DNA of 64,000 nucleotides, from NCBI GenBank assembly GCA_023440825.1, contig JAEXRL010000011.1, positions 80,905 to 144,904 on the forward strand. Direction: 5' to 3'. A model generated the notes under the pieces. That model ran no database searches. It saw nothing but the letters and a program-made list of their open reading frames with translations, and was not told the origin of the DNA. This document shows positions 17,577 through 27,196 of this stretch, in pieces. Each line of letters opens with the position of its first letter. Position 1 is the first letter of the stretch. The position numbers and the translations under genes were made by a program. This DNA is from Pseudomonadota bacterium (lineage in GTDB: Bacteria > Pseudomonadota > Gammaproteobacteria > Burkholderiales > Burkholderiaceae_B).

Positions 17577-18905
17577 TCAGGCTACAGCCTTGGCATTGCG
17601 TCCACGTAACAAAGCATATAACAAAATGGCACCAAACGTAGCACAACCTATGCCATCTAGCTTGAATACGCCCAGCTCCAGGCTGAAGTTACCGCCGCCT
17701 ATAACCAAAGTCACCGCAGCAACGAGCAGGTTACGATTGTCGCTAAAGTCCACCTGATTCACGACCCAGATACGCGCACCCGCAATCGCAATTAAGCCGA
17801 ATACCACTACTGACATTCCGCCCAGCACCGGCCCTGGGATCATTTGAATCACGGCACCAAACTTAGGCGAAAAACCCAAGTAAATAGCAATACATGCTGC
17901 GAGCGCAAAGATCAGCGTGGAGTAAATACGGGTAGCCGCCATCACACCGATATTTTCAGCGTATGTCGTGACGCCCGTGCCACCCACCGAGCCTGCCACC
18001 ATCGTCGCTATCCCATCGCCTACAAAAGCGCGCCCCAGGTAAGAGTCCAGATCTTTGCCCGTCATGGCACTGACCGCTTTAATATGCCCCAGGTTTTCTG
18101 CCACCAATATAATGGCCACCGGCACGATGACCGTCATGGCGTGCACATCGAAGGTGGGCGTATGAAAACTAGGCAAACCTAACCAGCTGGCTTGACGTAC
18201 AGCGGTGAAATCCATGGCTGCACCTAAATGCAAGACATTGGCAAAAAACCAGTACAACACGCAAGCCAGGATCAAACCTACTAAAATAAGCAAGCGCTGC
18301 ACCACACCGCGCGTGTACACAGCTACCCCACCCACACACAGAATGGTCATGAGAGCCATCATGGCCTCAAACGTTGAGCTACCCATAGCACCCTTAGCCG
18401 CTAACGGTGCCAAGTTCAAACCAATCACCGCTACGATAGAGCCCGTGACCACAGGAGGCATCCAGCGATTAATTAAGCGCACTGCCCCACCATGACTGCG
18501 CGCATTACTGATCCAGACTAGTGCACCAATGAGCGTGTAGACCAGACCACACACAATGATGGCACCTAAGGCCACACCAATATTAGGATTAGGCCCGGAA
18601 CCCGCATAGCCGGTGACCGCAATTACTCCACCAATAAACGCAAAGCTAGAACCAAGGTAGCTAGGCACGCGGCCGCGCACAAAGAGGAAAAATATTAAGG
18701 TACCTATTCCTGACATTAATATTGCCAGGTTGGGGTCAAAGCCCATCAATATAGGAGCCAGTATTGTGGACCCAAACATGGCCACCACATGCTGCGCACC
18801 CATGGCGATGTTTTGCGTTGTACTCAGACATTCATCGGGTTGCACTACAGCTCCAGGCTGAAGGCTATTGACTCGCCGCCAACGAGGAAAAAATGATTCA
18901 GACAT
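17577..18905 (-). CDS. uracil/nucleobase:cation symporter (UraA/RutG type)
   Basis: NCS2-family inner-membrane permease for uracil or a related base. 442 residues with 12-14 predicted membrane segments. The family motif around the substrate site is VAENLGHIKAVSAMTGKDL (about 265-283), followed by FVGDGIATMVAGSVGGTGVTTYAENIG, characteristic of the uracil branch rather than xanthine/urate carriers. The N-terminus contains QNIAMGAQHVVAMFGSTILAP. Its own terminator follows. Location near carAB is compatible with pyrimidine salvage, but no other salvage gene is adjacent. UraA versus RutG cannot be decided from sequence alone. Confidence 0.88.
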   Translation of the reverse strand: MSESFFPRWRRVNSLQPGAVVQPDECLSTTQNIAMGAQHVVAMFGSTILAPILMGFDPNLAILMSGIGTLIFFLFVRGRVPSYLGSSFAFIGGVIAVTGYAGSGPNPNIGVALGAIIVCGLVYTLIGALVWISNARSHGGAVRLINRWMPPVVTGSIVAVIGLNLAPLAAKGAMGSSTFEAMMALMTILCVGGVAVYTRGVVQRLLILVGLILACVLYWFFANVLHLGAAMDFTAVRQASWLGLPSFHTPTFDVHAMTVIVPVAIILVAENLGHIKAVSAMTGKDLDSYLGRAFVGDGIATMVAGSVGGTGVTTYAENIGVMAATRIYSTLIFALAACIAIYLGFSPKFGAVIQMIPGPVLGGMSVVVFGLIAIAGARIWVVNQVDFSDNRNLLVAAVTLVIGGGNFSLELGVFKLDGIGCATFGAILLYALLRGRNAKAVA

Positions 18906-19101
18906 AGGTCTATCCAGAGGTGGGCAAACTCATAAAGCAACTACCGGTCAGCTTGGAGCCCAGGGCAAGCCAACCTGCTTTCTCACAGCGCCATATTTTA
19001 GACATTAAGTGCCTCAAAACACTGAAATCAGGGGTAAACACGGCACAGCAAAGCCAATGTCAAATACATACGTTACATTCCTACTACAATACACCTATCC
19101 A

Positions 19102-19121
19102 TTTGGGTGTTCGCACCCAAA
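19102..19121 (+). other. UUCG-capped hairpin in the leader of the histidine phosphatase gene
   Basis: A perfect 8-bp stem (19102-19109 with 19114-19121) closed by the tetraloop TTCG, ending 25 bases before the ATG at 19147. It is very stable as RNA. No U-run follows, so it is not a typical terminator. It may affect translation start or mRNA stability. Confidence 0.5.
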
Positions 19122-19146
19122 CCAACCTAGCATTAAGCAACGCACC

Positions 19147-19782
19147 ATGACTACTCAATTTTATTTGATTCGCCACGGCGAGACCGCTTGGAATGCCGAG
19201 AAAAAGCTGCAAGGCTGGCAAGACATCGCCCTGAACGAAACCGGCTTACAACAAGCAGAAAGCCTACAAGACTATTTAGCTTCTGAGACTTTTACCGCAC
19301 ACATAGACCGTTTGATCAGTAGTGATCTGAGGCGTGCAGCAGACACGGCCCGCATCGCCACTCGCCACTGGGGCTTACCCATAGAAATGACAGAGAGCCT
19401 GCGCGAACGCGGCTTTGGTATTGCTGAAGGTCAAAGTTGGGCTGCGGTAGGACAACCCGATCAGCCTAGCGATAAGAACGCAGATATTGATGCCAGTCCG
19501 CAAGGGGGTGAATCCTTACGTGTCTTTCAAGCGCGCGTATTAAGTGCCTTCGAAGAGCTCGCCGCCAAACATCGAGGCCTGAACCTTATGGTCTTTGCCC
19601 ATGGCGGTGTGATTGATCAGGTGTGGCGTAAGCTTAATCAGCTTAGCCTGTGGGAGCCACGTACCCAAACCATATTCAATACCAGCATCAATCACTTCAG
19701 TATCGACCCACAGGGTACATGGACGATTGAACACTGGGGGCAACTGCCTCATTTAGATACTGCACTGGACGAAGCCCCCTAA
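19147..19782 (+). CDS. histidine phosphatase family protein (phosphoglycerate mutase-like)
   Basis: 211 residues from the ATG at 19147, which places the RHG motif near the N-terminus as usual (FYLIRHGETAWNAE, residues 4-17); a longer in-frame start at 19009 adds 46 residues unlike the family. Catalytic set: the RHG histidine, R in SSDLRRAADTARIA, E in LRERGFGIAEGQSW and the second histidine in MVFAHGGVIDQVWR. This branch includes GpmB, CobC and broad phosphatases; the substrate is not defined. Divergent from the permease gene. Confidence 0.85.
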   Translation: MTTQFYLIRHGETAWNAEKKLQGWQDIALNETGLQQAESLQDYLASETFTAHIDRLISSDLRRAADTARIATRHWGLPIEMTESLRERGFGIAEGQSWAAVGQPDQPSDKNADIDASPQGGESLRVFQARVLSAFEELAAKHRGLNLMVFAHGGVIDQVWRKLNQLSLWEPRTQTIFNTSINHFSIDPQGTWTIEHWGQLPHLDTALDEAP

Positions 19783-19796
19783 CCGAACAACTGGCT

Positions 19797-20570
19797 TTAC
19801 TTCTGGGGGTACTGCCTGGGCTTGCGCGGAGCGCCGCGCGCCAGCCTGTCATACACACAGTTAGGTAACAGGCGCATTAATTTGCCGACTATCCCCATAG
19901 GCCAGGGAATCACGACATAGCTCTTACCGCTCTCAATATGCCTCTGGGCACGCTTGGCGAACTCATCGGCAGGCAATAAAAAAGGCATGCTATAAGGATT
20001 TTTAGCAGTCATAGCCGTGCGTATATACCCGGGTGATATCGTAACTACCCGTACCCCGTACTCATGCAGCTCCAGACGCAGACTTTCGCAATACGCTATA
20101 ACAGCGGCTTTAGAGGCACTGTAGGCACCGGCTCCCGGCAAGCCACGTATCCCTGCCACGCTGGCAATGCCAACCAAGGTACCAAACCCCTGGTTTCGCA
20201 TGGCTGGCACGAAAGCTTCAAAAGTCGCCCACATGCCCATGACATTCGTCTGTATAACACGCTCAGCGACTTCGTAGTCACTAAGCTCTTGAGTCAGAAC
20301 ACCCACGCTGATGCCAGCACTGGCAATCACAACATCAATGCGCCCCTGTGTACGTTGCAAAAAATCCGTGGCGGCCTCGTGCACAGCCTGGCGATCGCAC
20401 ACATCTGCCACATAAATATGCGACGTAGTACCTAGCTCTTCGGCTAGCTGCTGCAAGGAGTCTTGCCGTCGGCCTAACAAGCCCAAGGTAAAGCCTTGCA
20501 TTGCATAGGCATGCGCTAAGGCCCGACCTAAGCCACTACTCGCACCGGTAATAAAAACTGTTTTTGACAT
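19797..20570 (-). CDS. short-chain dehydrogenase/reductase
   Basis: NAD(P)-dependent oxidoreductase of the classical SDR family, 257 residues. The cofactor motif is TGASSGLGRALAHAY (7-21). The active site shows Ser in IASVAGIRG and the YSASK pair (Tyr and Lys, about 153-157). The tail carries WPMGIVGKLMRLLPNCVYDRLARG, which resembles membrane-associated SDRs. The substrate is unknown. It lies 25 bases downstream of lpxO on the same strand and may be co-transcribed with it. Confidence 0.85.
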   Translation of the reverse strand: MSKTVFITGASSGLGRALAHAYAMQGFTLGLLGRRQDSLQQLAEELGTTSHIYVADVCDRQAVHEAATDFLQRTQGRIDVVIASAGISVGVLTQELSDYEVAERVIQTNVMGMWATFEAFVPAMRNQGFGTLVGIASVAGIRGLPGAGAYSASKAAVIAYCESLRLELHEYGVRVVTISPGYIRTAMTAKNPYSMPFLLPADEFAKRAQRHIESGKSYVVIPWPMGIVGKLMRLLPNCVYDRLARGAPRKPRQYPQK

Positions 20571-20595
20571 AGAGCAAGACCTAGTCGTGGTGTGT

Positions 20596-21492
20596 CTACA
20601 AGAATATCCAGGCCAGGATTAGCGCCACCAAGGCCCACTTCAAGATGTAGTAGACAGTTTGATTTTTACGCTTAATGGCTTTACCCAAACGCCTGAATGC
20701 ATAAACCCCACCAAAAATACGGTTAATGCCACCGGTGCTGTCCCCTTCCTGATTAGGCGCCGCCGCTGCCCGCAACAAGAATCCCCCGATGACATGATTC
20801 ACCGCTTGCGCCCAACGATAACGCATGGGACGTTCGATATCAGCAAAAAATATGACTCGATTCTGTTCAGTTTTATTCTGCGCATAATGAATATACGTCT
20901 CATCGAACATGACGGCTTCGCCATCACGCCAGAAGTAACGCTCACCATCTACTTCAATAAAGCAGTCGGGGCTATTAGGTGTCATTAAGCCCAGATGAAA
21001 CCGTAGTGAGCCCGCGTAAGGATCACGGTGACTGGGCAATTTACTGCCCGGTGGTAATGATGTAAACATTGCAGCTTTAATGCTGGGAATATCAGCCACC
21101 AAAGAGGTAGTGACTGGACAGTATTGCTGTGCCGAGGGATGTTTAGCGCCATACCACTTTAGGTAGAATCGCGTCCAACCTGTTTTGAAAAAAGAGTTAA
21201 AGCCTGCATCATCGTACTTATCCGATGCTTTAATATGCCCGTCACCGAACAAGCGTTGCGCTTCTTGTCGAATATCCTCACTGCGCTCAAGCAATACTTG
21301 CAGCTCAGGAAAATCCTTCAAATCTAGATACGGTTTATTAGGCACGGCACTAAATGCGTACATGAAGCAATTCAGTGGCGCAAAAAAACTGGAGTGATCT
21401 AAGGCCTGACGTGAGAAGCGGTGACGTACCCGCCCACGATAATGCACGACCACAGAGCACGCGATAAAAATTGCTAAAATCAACCACTTCAC
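20596..21492 (-). CDS. lpxO: lipid A 2-hydroxylase LpxO (aspartyl/asparaginyl beta-hydroxylase fold)
   Basis: Fe(II)/2-oxoglutarate dioxygenase that hydroxylates the alpha carbon of a secondary acyl chain of lipid A. 298 residues, the size of LpxO. The start is GTG at 21492 with GGAG 8 bases upstream. There is an N-terminal membrane anchor (3-17) and a C-terminal helix (283-298). The iron site is H155 and D157 in PSHRDPYAGSLRFHLGL, H202 in ETYIHYAQN, with R212 likely contacting 2-oxoglutarate. The gene begins only 11 bases after the terminator that follows carB. Other members of this fold hydroxylate proteins, but the two membrane segments favour lipid A. Confidence 0.85.
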   Translation of the reverse strand: MKWLILAIFIACSVVVHYRGRVRHRFSRQALDHSSFFAPLNCFMYAFSAVPNKPYLDLKDFPELQVLLERSEDIRQEAQRLFGDGHIKASDKYDDAGFNSFFKTGWTRFYLKWYGAKHPSAQQYCPVTTSLVADIPSIKAAMFTSLPPGSKLPSHRDPYAGSLRFHLGLMTPNSPDCFIEVDGERYFWRDGEAVMFDETYIHYAQNKTEQNRVIFFADIERPMRYRWAQAVNHVIGGFLLRAAAAPNQEGDSTGGINRIFGGVYAFRRLGKAIKRKNQTVYYILKWALVALILAWIFL

Positions 21493-21503
21493 AGTGAGAT
21501 CTC

Positions 21504-21535
21504 CAAAAAAAAGCGCACCTATAAAAAGTGCGCTT
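21504..21535 (-). terminator. strong intrinsic terminator after carB
   Basis: On the minus strand a perfect 8-bp stem (21528-21535 with 21511-21518) encloses a 9-base loop and runs into UUUUUU. It lies 23 bases after the carB stop codon and directly before the lpxO ribosome site. Confidence 0.9.
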
Positions 21536-21558
21536 CGAGTAGGAATACCAGATTAGGT

Positions 21559-24500
21559 TTATGCTAAGGACGCATGTAAGTCCTGCAGAGCATATACCTT
21601 CAAGCCTTCCCCATCGCGCAAGTACTGTAGCCCCTGAACAGCAGCCTGAGCACCAGCAATGGTCGTATAGTAAGCCAGATTAGCCGCTAGCGCATGAGTA
21701 CGAATTGTACGGGAATCAGCGATAGCATTACGCCTGTCTTCTACTGTATTAATAACCAAAGCAATCTCGCCATTTTTCATCATATCAACGATATGCGGGC
21801 GCCCTTCGGTTACCTTGTTAACAATTTGTACGGCAATCCCAGCTTGCTGAATAGCGGCTGCTGTACCCCGCGTTGCCACCAACTTAAAGCCCAGCGAGAC
21901 CAAAACCCGAGCCACTTCTTTGGCGGCGTCTTTGTCCTGATCACGCACACTTAAGAACGCCAGACCACCTTCAGGCAAACGCACACTGGCTGCCATTTGC
22001 GACTTCACAAAGGCTTCGGCAAACGAGGTACCCACACCCATGACCTCACCCGTGGACTTCATTTCTGGTCCAAGTATGGTGTCTACGCCTGGGAATTTCA
22101 CGAATGGGAATACAGCCTCTTTGACGCAGTAATAGCTCAACTTGACCTCGTCATGCACACCTTGCTCGTCTAGGCTACGCCCAGCCATTACACGCGCAGC
22201 GATCTTAGCCAATTGCATGCCAGTAGCCTTGGACACAAAAGGCACAGTACGAGAAGCCCGTGGATTGACTTCCAGCACGTAAACATCACCATTTTGTATC
22301 GCGAACTGTACGTTCATTAAACCTTTAACGTTCAGGGCCTTGGCCATGAGTGCTGTTTGACGTTTGATTTCAGCGACCGCTTCCTCAGATAAGGAATAAG
22401 GGGGCAGACTGCATGCGGAGTCACCGGAGTGCACACCAGCTTGCTCAATATGCTCCATCACACCGGCCACATAAACACGCTCACCGTCGGATAAGCAGTC
22501 TACGTCGACCTCTGTCGCATTATTCAAAAAGTGATCCAGCAGCACCGGCGAGTCGTTACTTACCTTTACGGCATCACGCATGTAACGCTCAAGGTCTGCC
22601 TGCTCGTGGACAATTTCCATTGCCCGGCCACCCAGTACATAACTAGGACGCACAACCAGCGGATAGGCAATTTCTGCTGCCAGAGCCAACGCTTCACCCT
22701 CGGTACGCGCAGTACGGTTAGGCGGCTGGCGTAAGCCCAGCTTGTTCAAGAGCTTTTGGAAACGCTCACGATCCTCGGCCACATCAATAGATTCAGGGCT
22801 AGTACCAATAATCGGCACACCATTCGCCTCAAGGGCACGAGCCAGCTTGAGAGGAGTTTGCCCACCATATTGAACGATCGTACCAACTGGTTTTTCCAGA
22901 TGCACAATCTCCAGTACGTCTTCCAAAGTGAGCGGCTCGAAATACAGGCGGTCAGAGGTGTCGTAATCTGTGGAAACAGTTTCCGGATTACAGTTCACCA
23001 TAATGGTTTCGTAACCATCTTCGCGCAAGGCCAGAGCTGCGTGTACGCAGCAGTAATCGAACTCAATACCCTGACCGATACGGTTGGGGCCACCCCCCAA
23101 GACAATGATTTTTTTCTTGTCTGTGGGGCGAGATTCACACTCTTCCTCGTACGTCGAGTACATATATGCGGTACTGGTGGAGAACTCGGCTGCGCATGTG
23201 TCAACTCGCTTATACACTGGGCGTATATTGAGTTGATGGCGCAGCTTACGTACTTCGGACTCTACGGTATCCAACAAAAATGCCAAGCGGCGATCCGAGA
23301 AACCACGACGTTTTAAACCAAACAAGGTTTGACGATCGAGGTCAGCCAACGTTTTTTGTTCCAGAGCCAGCTCGATGTCGACGATTTCTTTGATCTGCGC
23401 CAAGAACCAAGGATCAATTTTTGTCAGGCCATGAACCTCTTCAAGGCTCATGCCTTGCGCAAACGCATCACCCACATACCAGATACGTTCAGGACCGGGC
23501 TCACCTAGCTCGACCTGTAGCTTTTCACGATCTGTGGTTTTTTGATTCAGCCCATCCACACCCACTTCCAGGCCGCGCAAGGCTTTTTGGAAAGACTCCT
23601 GAAAGGTACGACCTATGGCCATGACCTCGCCCACCGATTTCATCTGCGTAGTTAAACGCGAATCGGCCTGCGGGAATTTTTCAAAGGCAAAACGGGGAAC
23701 TTTGGTCACGACATAGTCAATCGCAGGCTCGAATGAAGCAGGCGTGACACCACCGGTAATTTCGTTGGCAAGCTCGTCAAGGGTATAACCTACCGCTAAA
23801 CGCGCCGCAATTTTGGCAATTGGAAAACCAGTTGCCTTGGAGGCCAGCGCAGAGGAACGTGACACGCGCGGGTTCATTTCAATCACAATCATGCGCCCGT
23901 TCTCAGGATTCACTGAGAACTGCACGTTGGAACCACCGGTATCCACACCAATTTCACGCAATACAGCAATCGATGCATTACGCATGATTTGGTATTCGCG
24001 GTCAGTCAGGGTTTGAGCAGGAGCCACGGTGATCGAGTCACCGGTATGCACACCCATGGGATCCAAGTTCTCAATGGAGCACACAATAATGCAGTTATCG
24101 GCACTATCGCGCACCACTTCCATTTCGTACTCTTTCCAGCCCAGCAAAGACTCTTCAATGAGCAGCTCGCTGGTCGGAGAGGCTTCCAATCCGCGACGGC
24201 AAATGGTCTCGAACTCTTCCGCGTTATACGCAATACCGCCACCTGTGCCGCCCAGGGTAAAGCTGGGGCGAATCACCACAGGAAAGCCTGAGGTACCAAT
24301 TTCCTGAGCGATTTGTTTCTGAACTTGCCAAGCCGCTTCCATCGTGTGGGCCACGCCGGACTTGGCTGACTCCAGACCGATAGAGGTCATGGCGTCTTTG
24401 AACTTTAAACGGTCTTCGGCTTTGTCAATGGCCTCAGCGTTGGCGCCAATCATTTCAACGCCGTATTTCTCCAGCACACCGTGCTGCACAAGATCCAGAG

Positions 24501-24795
24501 CGCAGTTCAGTGCCGTTTGCCCGCCCATGGTGGGCAATAAGGCATCGGGACGCTCTTTTTCGATAATTTTTTCTACTGCCTGCCAGGTGATGGGCTCGAT
24601 GTATATAACGTCGGCCGTTTCCGGATCAGTCATGATGGTGGCAGGGTTACTGTTCACCAAAATAGTGCGGAAGCCATCTGCCTTCAAGGCTTTACAAGCT
24701 TGAGCTCCGGAATAATCAAATTCGCAGGCCTGGCCAATAATGATGGGACCTGCCCCAATAATAAGTATGCTTTGTATGTCTGTACGCTTTGGCAT
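21559..24795 (-). CDS. carB: carbamoyl-phosphate synthase large chain
   Basis: Synthesises carbamoyl phosphate from bicarbonate, ammonia (channelled from CarA) and two ATP, feeding pyrimidines and arginine. 1078 residues, full length. Two ATP-grasp halves are evident: the first begins SILIIGAGPIIIGQACEFDYSG (10-31) with RPSFTLGGTGGGI; the second contains IVLGGGPNRIGQGIEFDYCC (about 565) and RPSYVLGGRAMEIV. The C-terminal MGS-type allosteric domain (from about 940, FLSVRDQDKDAAKEVARVL) would bind UMP/ornithine effectors. It starts 14 bases after the carA stop. Confidence 0.98.
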   Translation of the reverse strand: MPKRTDIQSILIIGAGPIIIGQACEFDYSGAQACKALKADGFRTILVNSNPATIMTDPETADVIYIEPITWQAVEKIIEKERPDALLPTMGGQTALNCALDLVQHGVLEKYGVEMIGANAEAIDKAEDRLKFKDAMTSIGLESAKSGVAHTMEAAWQVQKQIAQEIGTSGFPVVIRPSFTLGGTGGGIAYNAEEFETICRRGLEASPTSELLIEESLLGWKEYEMEVVRDSADNCIIVCSIENLDPMGVHTGDSITVAPAQTLTDREYQIMRNASIAVLREIGVDTGGSNVQFSVNPENGRMIVIEMNPRVSRSSALASKATGFPIAKIAARLAVGYTLDELANEITGGVTPASFEPAIDYVVTKVPRFAFEKFPQADSRLTTQMKSVGEVMAIGRTFQESFQKALRGLEVGVDGLNQKTTDREKLQVELGEPGPERIWYVGDAFAQGMSLEEVHGLTKIDPWFLAQIKEIVDIELALEQKTLADLDRQTLFGLKRRGFSDRRLAFLLDTVESEVRKLRHQLNIRPVYKRVDTCAAEFSTSTAYMYSTYEEECESRPTDKKKIIVLGGGPNRIGQGIEFDYCCVHAALALREDGYETIMVNCNPETVSTDYDTSDRLYFEPLTLEDVLEIVHLEKPVGTIVQYGGQTPLKLARALEANGVPIIGTSPESIDVAEDRERFQKLLNKLGLRQPPNRTARTEGEALALAAEIAYPLVVRPSYVLGGRAMEIVHEQADLERYMRDAVKVSNDSPVLLDHFLNNATEVDVDCLSDGERVYVAGVMEHIEQAGVHSGDSACSLPPYSLSEEAVAEIKRQTALMAKALNVKGLMNVQFAIQNGDVYVLEVNPRASRTVPFVSKATGMQLAKIAARVMAGRSLDEQGVHDEVKLSYYCVKEAVFPFVKFPGVDTILGPEMKSTGEVMGVGTSFAEAFVKSQMAASVRLPEGGLAFLSVRDQDKDAAKEVARVLVSLGFKLVATRGTAAAIQQAGIAVQIVNKVTEGRPHIVDMMKNGEIALVINTVEDRRNAIADSRTIRTHALAANLAYYTTIAGAQAAVQGLQYLRDGEGLKVYALQDLHASLA

Positions 24796-24809
24796 GGTGC
24801 AAGTATGTC

Positions 24810-25979
24810 TTACAGGGCCTGTTTGGCCTGGTGAGCAGCCATGAGGCTGATGAAGTGATCGAACAGTGCTGCTATATCACGCGGACCTGGTGTTGCCTCA
24901 GGGTGCCCCTGAAAGCAAAATGCCGGTCTATCGTTCAACTCGAAGCCTTGTAAGCTTTGATCAAACAAGGAGACATGGGTCACTCGTGCGTTATCGGGCA
25001 AGGTATCGGCATCTACCGCAAAACCATGGTTCTGACTGGTGATAAAAACGCGACCACTCGCTAACTCTTGTACTGGATGGTTAGCACCATGATGACCGGC
25101 TTTCATTTTCACGGTTTTGGCCCCTAGAGCCAGCCCCATGATTTGGTGTCCTAGGCATATACCAAACAAGGGTATTTTCTTGTCCAGCAAGCTCTTGCAC
25201 GCCTCTATCGCGTATGTGCAGGATTCTGGATCGCCCGGTCCGTTGGATAAAAACACCCCGTCCGGATTCAGTGCCAGCACATCAGCCACGCTGGTTTGCG
25301 CAGGCACAACGGTAACTTTGCAACCACGGTCGGCCATCAAGCGCAAGATATTCGCTTTAACGCCAAAATCGTAAGCGACCACGTGGTAACGACTGGTATC
25401 AGGCGTCGCAAACCCTTCCCCCAACTCCCAAGAGCCCTGGGTCCATTCGTAAGGTTCAGTGGTGGTAACTTCTTTGGCCAAGTCCTTGCCAACCATGCCC
25501 AAAAAAGAGCGCGCTAATTCAAGCGCCTTGTCGGTATCGTCGCCGACATAAATACAAGCCCCTTGCGCTCCGCCATCACGTAAAATACGGGTGAGCTTAC
25601 GGGTATCAATACCCGAGATTGCCACAACACCGTGTTCTTTCAGGTAGTCTGGCAGGGATTGAGTAGAACGAAAATTAGATAATCGAGCCGGGCAGTCGCG
25701 TATAACTAAACCAGAAACGCGTGTTTGGGTGGACTCGGCATCTTCCGGATTCACTCCGGTATTGCCAATGTGCGGATAAGTGAGCGTAACAATCTGATGG
25801 CTGTAACTTGGGTCTGTCAGGATCTCCTGATAGCCAGTCATAGCAGTATTAAAGACGATTTCCGCAACGCAGTGCCCTTCGGCACCAATCGAAACCCCAG
25901 TAAATAGGGTTCCATCCGCCAGGGCTAGGATTGCACTTTTAAGAGCGCGAGACTCCTCAGGAAATAAAGACGGCAGCAC
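24810..25979 (-). CDS. carA: carbamoyl-phosphate synthase small chain
   Basis: Glutamine amidotransferase subunit that releases ammonia for CarB. 389 residues from a GTG at 25979 (GGGG about 8 bases upstream); I see no in-frame ATG before the conserved SAILALADGTLFTG. Class I amidotransferase triad: Cys in FGICLGHQIMGLALG (about residue 274), His and Glu in FQGHPEATPGPRD near residue 358. First gene of carAB, divergent from tal across about 170 bases. Confidence 0.97.
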   Translation of the reverse strand: MLPSLFPEESRALKSAILALADGTLFTGVSIGAEGHCVAEIVFNTAMTGYQEILTDPSYSHQIVTLTYPHIGNTGVNPEDAESTQTRVSGLVIRDCPARLSNFRSTQSLPDYLKEHGVVAISGIDTRKLTRILRDGGAQGACIYVGDDTDKALELARSFLGMVGKDLAKEVTTTEPYEWTQGSWELGEGFATPDTSRYHVVAYDFGVKANILRLMADRGCKVTVVPAQTSVADVLALNPDGVFLSNGPGDPESCTYAIEACKSLLDKKIPLFGICLGHQIMGLALGAKTVKMKAGHHGANHPVQELASGRVFITSQNHGFAVDADTLPDNARVTHVSLFDQSLQGFELNDRPAFCFQGHPEATPGPRDIAALFDHFISLMAAHQAKQAL

Positions 25980-26147
25980 GTTAAAACCCCGGTTTTTAAA
26001 TTAATATTAAACTTTCTGATTATACGTCTATATGAGCCTGACCGAAAGCAATTCCCCAAAAAGCAGGAAAAACTGCAACACCCGGCCTTTTTCGACTACA
26101 TTGTTTGATTGACTGATGCACTTGGTTTTTAGATGGACTAACGGATT

Positions 26148-27107
26148 ATGAGTACTGAGCTTGAATCTTTGCGCCAGCACACCACAGTGGTGGCAGACAC
26201 CGGTAACTTCGAAGCAATGCGTGCGTTTCAACCGACTGACGCCACCACCAATCCCTCTCTTATTCTGAAAGCAGTACAACAAAGCGAGTACAGTCACTTG
26301 CTGGACCGCGTGATTCAGGACAACCCCAATGCTACGGTAAGTGAAACCAGCGATTTACTACTCGTCGCATTCGGCACCGAAATTTTACGTATTGTTCCAG
26401 GTCGGGTGTCTACTGAAGTTGACGCTCGCTTATCGTTTGATACGGCCGGCAGCATAGAGCGTGCGCAGCAAATTATCGAACTTTACGAAAAACAAGGCAT
26501 AGCGCGCGAGCGCGTGCTGATTAAGCTGGCTGCCAGTTGGGAAGGGATACAGGCTGCACGAGCACTACAGCAAGAGGGAATTAACTGTAATCTGACCTTG
26601 TTGTTTTCGTTGACACAAGCGATTGCTTGCGCTCAAGCCAAAGTAAAACTGATCTCGCCATTCGTGGGCCGCATCTATGATTGGTACAAAAAAACAGCGG
26701 GTGAGCACTGGATAGAGGCCGATCATACGGGTGCCCAAGACCCTGGGGTGCAATCTGTACGAGCGATTTATAATTACTACAAAACATATGACATCAATAC
26801 AGAGATCATGGGTGCCAGCTTTCGCAACACAGGACAAATCCTAGCCTTGGCTGGCTGCGATCTGCTAACTATTAGCCCTGAATTGCTGGGTCAGCTCGCA
26901 CAAAACCAGGGCGAAGTACAGGCTGCCCTAAGCGTGCAAAGCGCCAAAGATATTGCGCCGGAATGGCGAGCCAGCAATGAAGTGACCTTCCGCACTGAAC
27001 TTAACGCTGATGCCATGGCCAGCGAAAAACTGGCAGAGGGAATCCGCTTGTTTACCAGCGACGCGCTCAAACTAGACAGTTTGATCCAGCTCGCTCGACA
27101 AGCATAA
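26148..27107 (+). CDS. tal: transaldolase
   Basis: Moves a dihydroxyacetone unit between sugar phosphates in the non-oxidative pentose phosphate pathway. 319 residues, the long TalB type. The Schiff-base lysine is K126 in RVLIKLAASWEGIQAA. The N-terminal signature TTNPSLILKA (34-43) and SPFVGRIYDWYKK are present. Monocistronic, ending in a strong hairpin at 27144-27178. The long upstream gap shared with carA presumably carries both promoters. Confidence 0.97.
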   Translation: MSTELESLRQHTTVVADTGNFEAMRAFQPTDATTNPSLILKAVQQSEYSHLLDRVIQDNPNATVSETSDLLLVAFGTEILRIVPGRVSTEVDARLSFDTAGSIERAQQIIELYEKQGIARERVLIKLAASWEGIQAARALQQEGINCNLTLLFSLTQAIACAQAKVKLISPFVGRIYDWYKKTAGEHWIEADHTGAQDPGVQSVRAIYNYYKTYDINTEIMGASFRNTGQILALAGCDLLTISPELLGQLAQNQGEVQAALSVQSAKDIAPEWRASNEVTFRTELNADAMASEKLAEGIRLFTSDALKLDSLIQLARQA

Positions 27108-27143
27108 GCAGCGCGTTCCTGTTAATACAAGCGCACACCACAT

Positions 27144-27178
27144 AACACACAGGCGAGCCTTAAGCTCGCCTGTGTGTT
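27144..27178. terminator. 15-bp hairpin between convergent tal and ABC permease genes
   Basis: A perfect 15-bp stem (27144-27158 with 27164-27178) around a 5-base loop, between the convergent stops. Probably bidirectional, although flanking U-runs are weak. Confidence 0.75.
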
Positions 27179-27196
27179 GTGAACTACCTGAGCCAC

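Noticed and set aside
22756..23316. 186-codon frame antisense to carB
   Set aside because: Lies wholly within the strongly conserved carB coding region and resembles no family.
25980..26147. Pyrimidine-responsive leader or attenuator before carA
   Set aside because: Only a short near-palindrome (AAAACC/GGTTTT with no loop) is visible; no leader peptide or terminator could be built.
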